Shown here: one piece after another, positions 8,318-14,907 of the stretch
Numbering within the stretch: position 1 is the stretch's first letter
How the letters are laid out: the number at the start of each line of letters is the position of its first letter
NCBI GenBank assembly: GCA_944363925.1
Contig: CALVVS010000005.1
Coordinates: 1 to 39,651 of the forward strand
Source of the DNA: an uncultured Bacilli bacterium
GTDB taxonomy: Bacteria > Bacillota_I > Bacilli_A > RF39 > UBA660
Direction: 5' to 3'
Length of the DNA stretch: 39,651 bases
Notes under the pieces: model-generated
The model's database searches: none
What the model was told of the DNA's origin: nothing
Seen by the model: only the letters and a program-made list of their open reading frames with translations
Position numbers and translations under genes: made by a program

Positions 8318-9241
8318 CTATTCAATAATGTATGGGTTATTTTGGGTTCCTGTACCCCCTGTGATTTGGACCTCAGAAGAGAGATATAAGGAAGGCCGAA
8401 CCGCATAATCGTCATTGCCATAGTAGTCGACACGGCCGTTTGAATACACACGAAATGTATGGTAAGAGTCACCAGCACAAGGGGTTAAAATCCACCAATA
8501 ATCATTTATATACATCCATGTTGTATTTTTACAACTACTATAATTATTGTTATTTAAGCTAAATGAACCACAATTACTTTTATTACTATTACTTCTTATA
8601 TATTCTGATACTGTGACCAAAGCTACTTTTCCGTTCCATTTTTTATAATTTTCATTACTTATTGTATTAGCCATATTATTATTATCATTTGTTACAGCAC
8701 CAATACTCCAATCTTTGGCTACGATCTGACTTTTAGCAGTCGCATTTAAACCATTATAATACGTTCCATTTAAGTATGTATTTAAGCTTGCTGGTCTGGC
8801 CCAATTATTATTTCCGATTGTATCCCAATACTGTTCTCCTATACTTGCTATCCTCATTATTTTTATTGTCATATCTGGTTCTATTGATACTATACGCCAG
8901 CCAGCTTCTTCATTATTAAATGTTACATAATTATTGGGGTTGGCTCCTTTATAAAAATATCTTCCATCATCGTACTCATCTTTATATAGTCCATCTCCTG
9001 AAGTTACTACTTTATCTTCAAAAATGGTGCCATCTAATGGTCCAGGTGGAAAGCACTTGTTATATAGCTCATCAATAGCTCCTTGTACATCAGCGCTTTT
9101 TAGGCCACTTTCACTATTATCATATATTACATTATTGCTTGGAAAATAGGTGGCGGCTTTGACGGTTATGGAACCTACTAATAAGGCGGTAAATAGACAA
9201 AGAAAAATACGGTTTTTAAATAGTTTTTTGATTTTATTCAT
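8318..9241 (-). CDS. Secreted DUF6273/FGE-like protein with DGR-variable-region-like C-terminus
   Basis: About 307 residues. A signal peptide (basic MNKIKKLFKNR, hydrophobic core, TVKA-AT cleavage) is followed by a short segment ending DVQGAIDELYNKC that is typical of a secreted family in gut Bacillota. The main domain follows the DUF6273/formylglycine-generating-enzyme-like plan: GWRIVSIEPD, then SLNTYLNGTYYN, then KVALVTVSEYI, then WWILTP and finally AVRPSLYL. The C-terminal part between WWILTP and AVRPSL is rich in Asp, Tyr, Asn and Gly codons of the NNY type and is visibly more GC-rich than the rest. That is the look of a variable region in a diversity-generating retroelement target; no reverse transcriptase is in the window. 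Start: the ATG at 9247 is too close to the AGAGAGGT site, so ATG 9241 is preferred. Probably a surface binding protein controlled by the divergent regulator (inference). Confidence 0.82.
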   Translation of the reverse strand: MNKIKKLFKNRIFLCLFTALLVGSITVKAATYFPSNNVIYDNSESGLKSADVQGAIDELYNKCFPPGPLDGTIFEDKVVTSGDGLYKDEYDDGRYFYKGANPNNYVTFNNEEAGWRIVSIEPDMTIKIMRIASIGEQYWDTIGNNNWARPASLNTYLNGTYYNGLNATAKSQIVAKDWSIGAVTNDNNNMANTISNENYKKWNGKVALVTVSEYIRSNSNKSNCGSFSLNNNNYSSCKNTTWMYINDYWWILTPCAGDSYHTFRVYSNGRVDYYGNDDYAVRPSLYLSSEVQITGGTGTQNNPYIIE

Positions 9242-9293
9242 TTTCATACCTCTCTTTTTGACAATTTTTTCCTATTTTTATGATTACAATTTT

Positions 9294-9322
9294 ATTATAT
9301 GTCTTTATTTCAGACATGTCAA
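9294..9322 (-). promoter_or_regulatory. Consensus promoter of the secreted protein gene
   Basis: TTGACA (9317-9322) and TATAAT (9294-9299) on the minus strand, separated by exactly 17 bp: a perfect sigma-A consensus. The 17-bp spacer is itself a perfect inverted repeat (see the operator entry), so a bound repressor would sit squarely between the two boxes. Confidence 0.88.
9299..9317. promoter_or_regulatory. Palindromic operator candidate 1 (ATGTCT-N7-AGACAT)
   Basis: A perfect 6+6 inverted repeat with a 7-bp centre that occupies the spacer of the secreted-protein promoter. The adjacent XRE-type protein is the obvious candidate ligand. Confidence 0.75.
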
Positions 9323-9329
9323 GCGTTAA

Positions 9330-9348
9330 TTGTCTGATTTTGAGATAA
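9330..9348. promoter_or_regulatory. Palindromic operator candidate 2 (TTGTCT-N7-AGATAA)
   Basis: A near copy of operator 1 with the same half-site spacing (TTGTCT and AGATAA, one mismatch between arms). Its centre is 31 bp from that of operator 1, close to three helical turns. It lies just upstream of the preferred start of the XRE-type gene, suiting autoregulation. Confidence 0.62.
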
Positions 9349-9365
9349 TTTTAATGGTGATGAAT

Positions 9366-9602
9366 ATGATAGGAAAAGTATTAAGGTATATGAGAAGTAA
9401 AAATAATTACAGACAAGATGAGGTTAGTAAAATTGCGGGGGTAGCGCGAAATACTATATCGCAATATGAGACGGAAACAATTCAGCCAACTTTTGATATG
9501 ATTGAAAAGATTGCGAATAAGTGTGGTTATAAGGTTTATTTTGAAAGTGTTGATGGCAGTGATCGCTTTCAAAGTAAGGATATTATAAGAAAAGATGTAT
9601 AG
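9366..9602 (+). CDS. XRE-family helix-turn-helix regulator
   Basis: A 78-residue single-domain HTH_3 protein: IGKVLRYMRSKNNYRQDEVS (helices 1-2), then IAGVARNTISQYETETIQPT (helix 2, recognition helix and following turn) and FDMIEKIANKCGYKVYFES. It should bind palindromic DNA as a dimer. The frame is open from a TTG at 9330 and contains ATGs at 9354, 9360 and 9366; ATG 9366 is preferred because GGTGAT precedes it and because the HTH begins right there, but 9354 is possible. It is divergent from the secreted DUF6273-like gene, with two matching palindromes between them, which suggests it represses that gene and itself (inference). Confidence 0.87.
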   Translation: MIGKVLRYMRSKNNYRQDEVSKIAGVARNTISQYETETIQPTFDMIEKIANKCGYKVYFESVDGSDRFQSKDIIRKDV

Positions 9603-9603
9603 A

Positions 9604-9631
9604 AAAAATAGCGTTTTTAAGCGCTATTTTT
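9604..9631. terminator. Bidirectional terminator overlapping the ABC-F stop codon
   Basis: AAAAATAGCG (9604-9613) pairs perfectly with CGCTATTTTT (9622-9631), loop 8, with A/T runs at both ends. The minus-strand ABC-F gene ends with its TAG at 9624-9626 inside the stem; the plus-strand regulator gene ends at 9602, 1 bp before the stem. Confidence 0.88.
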
Positions 9632-11219
9632 GGTTGTCATATTTTTCTAAGTATTCTTCATAGGTCATTTGTTTATCAATATAGGTACCATCTTCTTTTA
9701 TTAATATTAAACGGTTGGCTAGAGTGTTTATAAGTTCAGTATCATAGGTAGCTAAAATGATAGGACCATCAAATTTACTTAAGCCATTATTTAAAGCGGT
9801 TATGGATTCGATGTCTAAATGATTTGTCGGTTCATCTAAAAGTAAGACATTTCCTTTATTTAGCATCATTTTGGCAAACATACATCTAACCTTTTCACCA
9901 CCTGAAAGAACATTTACTTTTTTTAAAGCTTCATCGGCAGAAAATAACATTCTGCCAAGAAATCCTCTAACAAAGGCATCTTCTTTATTTTCGGAAAATT
10001 TACGCAACCACTCTATTAGGGGTTCATCATTATTAAAATATTTATCGTGATTTTTAGGAAAATACGATGTTATGACGGTGGTACCTTTTTTTATTTCCCC
10101 ACTATCAGGTATTTTTTCACCGGCTAAAATTTGCAGCAAGGTGGTTTTGGCTAATTCATTTTCGCCAATTAGGGCTATTTTATCATCTTTTTTGATGTTT
10201 AAGGTAAAGTTTTTTAATATGGGTTTATCTTGGATGGTGACATTTATTTTACTTAAGGTTATGATTTCTTTACCTAATCTACGTTCATAATCAAAGTTAA
10301 TATAAGGGTATTTTCTGGTCGATGGTTTAAGTTCTTCAATGGTGATTTTGTCTAGAAGTTTTTTTCTAGAGGTGGCTTGTTTTGATTTTGAGGCATTGGC
10401 AGAAAATCTCGCAATAAAGGTTTGAAGTTCTTTAATTTTTTCTTCTTTCTTTTTATTAGATTGTTTTATTTGTTTTTGCATGAGTTCATTTGATTTATAC
10501 CAAAAGTCATAGTTACCGATGGTTATTTGAATTCTTTCTCTATCGATATCAACCATATGAGTACATACAGTGTTTAAAAAGTGTCTGTCATGTGATACTA
10601 AGATGACAGTTCCTTTATAATCACCTAGAAAGTTTTCTAACCATATTTTACTTTGAATATCTAGTCCATTAGTTGGTTCATCTAACAAGAGGATATCTGG
10701 CTCGCCAAAAAGGGCTTGGGCTAGTAAGACTTTTACTTTATCTTTATCTTTTAAGTTACTCATTTTTTCTTCATAAAGGTCATTTGGAATTCCAAGTCCA
10801 GCTAATAAGATTGAGGCATTACTTTCAGCTTCCCAGCCATTTAAGGCTTCAAATTCAGCTTCGAGTTCGCCAGCTTTAATTCCATCTTCATCGGTAAAAT
10901 TTTCTTTAGAATATATGGCTTCTTTTTCTTTCATGATTTTATATAGTCTATCATTACCCATAATGACAGTTTCTAATACGGAATAGTCATTATATAGGTT
11001 ATGATCTTGTTTTAAATAGGATATTCTTTCACCTTTATCTTTGATTATCTCTCCAGTGGTACTTTCTATTTGACCGGTTAAGATTTTAAGTAGTGTGCTT
11101 TTACCGGCACCATTAGCGCCAATAACACCATAGCAATTACCTTCGTTAAATTCTAGGTTAACATTTTCAAAAAGAACTCTTTTTCCATATCTAAGAGATA
11201 GATTTATTACTTTTAACAT
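9624..11219 (-). CDS. ABC-F family ATPase (YkpA/YbiT type)
   Basis: A 531-residue soluble protein with two ABC domains and no membrane spans. ABC-F proteins bind the ribosomal E site and relieve stalled or poorly initiating ribosomes; some protect from antibiotics. Domain 1 has GANGAGKST (34-42) and LLLDEPTNGLD; its signature is degenerate (SNLKDKDKVKVLLAQALF in place of LSGGxK), as in the YkpA/YbiT branch. The helical linker (about 245-300, Lys-rich, with ARFSANASKSKQATSRKK) is the interdomain arm. Domain 2 has GENELAKTT (Ala for the Walker Gly, also a feature of this branch), LSGGEKVRC and LLLDEPTNHLD. At 531 residues it matches housekeeping YkpA rather than the antibiotic-resistance types. 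ATG 11219 follows AAAGGTGAT. Confidence 0.92.
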   Translation of the reverse strand: MLKVINLSLRYGKRVLFENVNLEFNEGNCYGVIGANGAGKSTLLKILTGQIESTTGEIIKDKGERISYLKQDHNLYNDYSVLETVIMGNDRLYKIMKEKEAIYSKENFTDEDGIKAGELEAEFEALNGWEAESNASILLAGLGIPNDLYEEKMSNLKDKDKVKVLLAQALFGEPDILLLDEPTNGLDIQSKIWLENFLGDYKGTVILVSHDRHFLNTVCTHMVDIDRERIQITIGNYDFWYKSNELMQKQIKQSNKKKEEKIKELQTFIARFSANASKSKQATSRKKLLDKITIEELKPSTRKYPYINFDYERRLGKEIITLSKINVTIQDKPILKNFTLNIKKDDKIALIGENELAKTTLLQILAGEKIPDSGEIKKGTTVITSYFPKNHDKYFNNDEPLIEWLRKFSENKEDAFVRGFLGRMLFSADEALKKVNVLSGGEKVRCMFAKMMLNKGNVLLLDEPTNHLDIESITALNNGLSKFDGPIILATYDTELINTLANRLILIKEDGTYIDKQMTYEEYLEKYDNQK

Positions 11220-11236
11220 TTACATCACCTTTTAAC

Positions 11237-11264
11237 ATTATACATGATTTAGCTTTATTTTCAA
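11237..11264 (-). promoter_or_regulatory. Promoter of the ABC-F gene
   Basis: TTGAAA (11259-11264) and TATAAT (11237-11242) with a 16-bp spacer, 18 bp upstream of the ATG. It lies in the 59-bp gap after smc. Confidence 0.7.
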
Positions 11265-11278
11265 AGAAAAAGAAGAAG

Positions 11279-14218
11279 TTATTCGATTTCTTCTAGTTTG
11301 ACACTTACAAGTTTACTGACGCCAGATTCTTGCATGGTTATACCGTATAAGATATCAGCATATTCCATTGTTTTCTTTTTGTGGGTTATGATGATAAATT
11401 CGGTTTTTTCTTTTAATTTTTCGACGTATTTGCCGAAAGTATCGACGTTGGCTTCGTCTAAAGCCGCTTCGACTTCATCTAAGACACAAAATGGCGATGG
11501 TTTTGATTTAATAATAGCAAATAGTAAGCTTATAGCAGTTAAGGTTTTTTCGCCACCTGATAGTAGTGATATACTAGTTAATTTTTTACCTGGTGGGCTG
11601 GCGATAATTTCAACGCCAGTTTCTAACAGGTTATTTGGCTCAGTTAATTTTAATTCGGCATGGCCACCTTTGAATAATTCTTTAAAGGTTAAAGAAAAGT
11701 TAGTACTGATGGCTTTAAAGGTTGTTTGAAATTCGCTTATCATGACTTTATCCATTTCATCAATTATTTGAAGTAAAGTGTTTTCAGCTTCAGTTAAGTC
11801 AGATATTTGTTTTGTTAAGAAGGTGTATCTAGTATTTACTTCTTCGAATTCTTCTGGGGCAGTTAAGTTAACTGCGCCTAGTTCTTTTATTTGTTTTTTT
11901 AATTTATTTACTTCAGTTTTGGCTTGGTTAAAGTCGATATCTAATTTATAGTTTTCTTTAGCTTTTTCGTAGGTCATACTATAAGTTTCAGTTAGGGTGT
12001 TTAAAAGATTATCTAGCTTAACTTCTAACCGGCTGGCTTTTATTTCTAAATCTTTTAAGTCGGCGGATTTTTGACTATATAGGCTATTTTCTTTTTTCAA
12101 AGATGCTTCATAGTCTTCTAGGGTGTCTTTTAAGTTTTGTTTTTCGTTATTTAATCTTTCAAGTTCTTGGGTGGCTTCGGTTTTGGTTTTTAAGGCAGCG
12201 TAATATTTATTTAAGATTTCTTCTTCTTCGGCTGATAGACCACCATTTAACATTTTATTATTGCTATTTAAGTCGAAGGTTATGCTTTTTAGTTTTTGAT
12301 TTAATGTGTTTAGGGCCATTTTTTTAGAGTTTAGGGTTTCTTCTTTTAACATTTTTTCTTTATTTAAAAGAAATATTTTATCTTCTTTGGCTTTTAGGTT
12401 ATAATCGACTTCATTTATTTGGTTTTCAATTTCTTTGATTTTATCAATTAGTATTTCTTTGGTTTTAAGGGTATTTTCTAGTTCATATTTATCACTGATG
12501 ATATTACGTGTTTTATTTTGTTTACCACCGGTCATGGAGCCGCCGACATGGATTATTTCACCATCTATGGTGACAATGCGGTAGCGATTATTTATTTGTT
12601 TACTTATATAAGTAGCTGCGTCAATATTATCAGTTACAATGATATTACCTAACTGATTTAAAATGATATTTTGATATTTAAGGTCATATTTTACAAGATT
12701 ACTAGCAATACCAATATAGCCTTTTAGATTTTTGATTTTATTTAAGGTTTCATTATCGATATATTTAGGTTTTATTATATTTAATGGGAAAAAGGTAGCT
12801 CTACCAATGTTTTTTAAGTATTTGATAGCTTCTTTGGCGGATGCTTCATCATCGGTGATAATGTTATTAGTATTATAGCCTAAAGCGGTGGTAATAGCGA
12901 GAGCGTATTTTTCATCTATTTCTATTAAGTTACCTAAGGCGTTATGAATACCTCTTAATTTGGGGTTATTTAGAACGCTTCTTACTGGCTCTGGTAAGGA
13001 ACCACCATTTTCAATGCTGTTTTTTAGGTTATCTATTTTGAATTCTAGGTTACTATTTTCTCTAACTAGATTGGTTAGTTTGGCTTCTAAGGATGATTTA
13101 TTTTGCTTTATTTGATTTTGATTTTCTTCTTCACTATTTATTTTTAAGGTGATGTTTTTTAAAAACTCATTTATTTGATTAATTTCACCTTCTATTTCAT
13201 TTATGTTATTTTTAGTAGTTAATTCACTTTCTTTTAAGTTTAAGATATTTTGATGCACTTTATAATCTTCTAGCTGATTTTTCTTTCTTTCTTCGATGAT
13301 TGATTTTTGACTATTTAATCTTTCAGCTAAGGTTGTTAAATCGAGAATTTTAGTTTGAAGGGCTCTTATTTGATCTTCTATGGAAGAAATGGAGCTTTTA
13401 TATTTTTCAATATTGGCTTCATTTTGATTTCCAGAGGTCATAAGAGCTATTACTTCTTTATTTAAAGCATTTATTTTATCTTTACTTTTTTGATATTCAA
13501 AGTTGATGTTGGTGATATCTTCGGTGATTAATGAAAGCTCGAGATTTTCTAATTTGCTTTTGGTTTCATTATATTTGATAGCTTTATCTTTGGCGTCTTT
13601 TAATGGGGTTAATCTATCTTCTAATTCTTTTAAGATATCATTTATACGATTTTTATTATCATGGGTTTTATCTAATTTTTTTAAGGCTTCTTCTTTTCTT
13701 CTTTTATATTTTAAGACGCCTGATGCTTCTTCGAAGATAATTCGGCGGTCTGATGGCTTACTAGAGATAATATTTTCGATTTTTCCCTGTGATATGATAT
13801 TAAAGCTTTCTTTAGCTATACCGCTATCTAAAAGAAGGTTGGTCAAATCTTTTAATCTAACTCTTTCACCGTTTAAATAATATTCGTTTGTTCCATCTTT
13901 ATAAACACGCCTTTTTATTTCTATTTCATCATAATCAAAAGGCAGATATTTATCTTTATTATCAAATGTTAAGGATACAGAGGCAATATTCATGGGATTT
14001 CTAGATTTACTTCCAGAAAAAATAACATCAGTCATTGTACCATCGCCTCTTAATGATTTGACTGATTGCTCGCCCAAGACCCATCTAATAGCGTCGACAA
14101 TATTACTTTTGCCTGAGCCATTTGGTCCGACAATACCGTTTATACCGTTTGTAAATTCTAAATTGGTTTTATCAGCAAATGATTTAAAGCCATGTGCTTT
14201 TAATGATTTTAAATACAT
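11279..14218 (-). CDS. smc: Chromosome segregation protein SMC (short form)
   Basis: Condensin ATPase that loops and segregates the chromosome with ScpA and ScpB. The head starts HGFKSFADKT with GPNGSGKSN (31-39); the hinge lies at about 400-560 and ends IIHVGGSMTGG; the C-terminal head has SLLSGGEKTLTAISLL (near 884) and CVLDEVEAALDEAN (near 914). Two long coiled-coil arms flank the hinge. Total length is 979 residues, against about 1,180 in Bacillus: the loss is in the coiled coils, with both heads and the hinge complete. I recall Mollicutes SMC (P115) being about the same size. The GTG at 14227 is open in frame, but ATG 14218 has AGGGTG at proper spacing and gives the family start MYLKSLKAHGFKSF. 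It is followed after a promoter by the ABC-F gene; rnc and ftsY, common neighbours, are absent. Confidence 0.96.
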   Translation of the reverse strand: MYLKSLKAHGFKSFADKTNLEFTNGINGIVGPNGSGKSNIVDAIRWVLGEQSVKSLRGDGTMTDVIFSGSKSRNPMNIASVSLTFDNKDKYLPFDYDEIEIKRRVYKDGTNEYYLNGERVRLKDLTNLLLDSGIAKESFNIISQGKIENIISSKPSDRRIIFEEASGVLKYKRRKEEALKKLDKTHDNKNRINDILKELEDRLTPLKDAKDKAIKYNETKSKLENLELSLITEDITNINFEYQKSKDKINALNKEVIALMTSGNQNEANIEKYKSSISSIEDQIRALQTKILDLTTLAERLNSQKSIIEERKKNQLEDYKVHQNILNLKESELTTKNNINEIEGEINQINEFLKNITLKINSEEENQNQIKQNKSSLEAKLTNLVRENSNLEFKIDNLKNSIENGGSLPEPVRSVLNNPKLRGIHNALGNLIEIDEKYALAITTALGYNTNNIITDDEASAKEAIKYLKNIGRATFFPLNIIKPKYIDNETLNKIKNLKGYIGIASNLVKYDLKYQNIILNQLGNIIVTDNIDAATYISKQINNRYRIVTIDGEIIHVGGSMTGGKQNKTRNIISDKYELENTLKTKEILIDKIKEIENQINEVDYNLKAKEDKIFLLNKEKMLKEETLNSKKMALNTLNQKLKSITFDLNSNNKMLNGGLSAEEEEILNKYYAALKTKTEATQELERLNNEKQNLKDTLEDYEASLKKENSLYSQKSADLKDLEIKASRLEVKLDNLLNTLTETYSMTYEKAKENYKLDIDFNQAKTEVNKLKKQIKELGAVNLTAPEEFEEVNTRYTFLTKQISDLTEAENTLLQIIDEMDKVMISEFQTTFKAISTNFSLTFKELFKGGHAELKLTEPNNLLETGVEIIASPPGKKLTSISLLSGGEKTLTAISLLFAIIKSKPSPFCVLDEVEAALDEANVDTFGKYVEKLKEKTEFIIITHKKKTMEYADILYGITMQESGVSKLVSVKLEEIE

Positions 14219-14244
14219 AATTATCACACCCTACACTATTTTTA

Positions 14245-14273
14245 ATTATACATTAATTTGACATTTTGCGCAA
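14245..14273 (-). promoter_or_regulatory. Promoter of smc
   Basis: TTGCGC (14268-14273) and TATAAT (14245-14250) with a 17-bp spacer, just downstream of the terminator of the preceding small genes. The -10 ends 26 bp before the ATG. Confidence 0.7.
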
Positions 14274-14282
14274 TTGAGAAAG

Positions 14283-14311
14283 AAAAAAAGTTTCGGTTGT
14301 TTTGAAACTTT
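14283..14311 (-). terminator. Terminator of the two-gene unit 14838-14310
   Basis: On the minus strand AAAGTTTC (14304-14311), 9-base loop, GAAACTTT (14287-14294), then a run of Ts. The perfect 8-bp stem begins within the TAA stop (14310-14312) of the gene it ends. Confidence 0.85.
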
Positions 14312-14540
14312 ATTTGGTTTTATGTTTTTGGACATCTTGAGTTAATTTTTCGATTTTAGATATTATTTTTATTACTTGCGCTTCGGAAATTTTTTTTAAT
14401 AAATCTAAGTGGTCTAGAAAGCCTTGAAGTTCGGGCAGACCATACCATCTTTTTTCTGTAAAACTATATTGATAGATTAGGCCATCTTCTTTTTTTAAAA
14501 TGACAAGGTTAGTTTCGTCAACATAATATTCTCTATCCAT
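14310..14540 (-). CDS. Small unknown protein (76 aa)
   Basis: Not recognised. The N-terminal half (DREYYVDETNLVILKKEDG, then LIYQYSFTEKRWYGLPELQG) looks like a small beta-sheet module with a conserved-looking tryptophan; the rest is helical. A GTG at 14549 is in frame, but ATG 14540 sits at a better distance from AAAGGTGG. It overlaps the end of the upstream gene by 8 bp, so translation is likely coupled. A terminator starts at its stop codon. The small size and lack of signal or membrane segments suggest a soluble cytoplasmic protein. Confidence 0.75.
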   Translation of the reverse strand: MDREYYVDETNLVILKKEDGLIYQYSFTEKRWYGLPELQGFLDHLDLLKKISEAQVIKIISKIEKLTQDVQKHKTK

Positions 14541-14838
14541 TTTTACCACCTTTGATTACGGTAAAGGGTTTATCGTTACTGATTTTTTTCATTTTTACTT
14601 TTCCTTGTTTATCTTTGTTAGGGGTATAAAAGTTAGTGTTGACCATTTCTAACATGGCTTCGATTACTTCAGATTTTCCAGAAATTACAATTACATTACT
14701 AGTTCCGATTTCTAAGCGCGTGCCGTCTTTTAAGATTAAGACAGTGATATCGTCACCTAGATTATGGCTACTACTGCTTATAGGTAAAACGAATTGATTG
14801 TCACCAATAGTAATTATAGCGTGTTTATCTTTTTCCAT
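14533..14838 (-). CDS. Small unknown protein (101 aa)
   Basis: Not recognised. The sequence is mostly alternating hydrophobic residues (HAIITIGDNQFVLPI, DITVLILKDGTRLEIGTS), suggesting a beta-rich fold, and ends with a basic tail KPFTVIKGGKNG. The frame opens at ATG 14856, but that codon lies inside the purine-rich GGAAGGAG; ATG 14838 has that site at normal distance and is taken as the start. It lies between the rpoC terminator and smc and is translationally coupled to the next gene. Confidence 0.75.
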   Translation of the reverse strand: MEKDKHAIITIGDNQFVLPISSSSHNLGDDITVLILKDGTRLEIGTSNVIVISGKSEVIEAMLEMVNTNFYTPNKDKQGKVKMKKISNDKPFTVIKGGKNG

Positions 14839-14860
14839 AAATCTTACTCCTTCCATTTTT

Positions 14861-14866
14861 ATTTTA
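14861..14866 (-). promoter_or_regulatory. Possible extended -10 promoter for the 14838-14310 unit
   Basis: TGATAAAAT on the minus strand is an extended -10 23 bp before the ATG at 14838, directly after the rpoC terminator; no good -35 is present. Confidence 0.4.
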
Positions 14867-14875
14867 TCATAAAAT

Positions 14876-14907
14876 ATTAAAAAGAACTAATTAATCCATT
14901 AGTTCTT
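14876..14907 (-). terminator. rpoC terminator containing the stop codon
   Basis: Minus strand: AAGAACTAAT (14898-14907), 6-base loop, ATTAGTTCTT (14882-14891), then TTTAATATTTT. The perfect 10-bp stem is built from the last codons of rpoC; its TAA (14891-14893) falls at the loop and 3' arm junction. Confidence 0.85.

Noticed and set aside
8284-8478. Minus-strand 64-codon frame at the 3' end of the secreted protein gene
   Set aside because: It is an out-of-frame shadow of the GC-richer C-terminal coding region and crosses the bidirectional terminator.
7934-9602. DGR reverse transcriptase or accessory gene near the variable-like protein
   Set aside because: No frame in this window shows reverse transcriptase motifs; the neighbouring genes are a YqfQ-like protein and an HTH regulator.
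11298-11729. Long plus-strand frame (143 codons) opposite smc
   Set aside because: Antisense to the conserved C-terminal ATPase head of SMC; no start signal; a result of codon bias on the coding strand.
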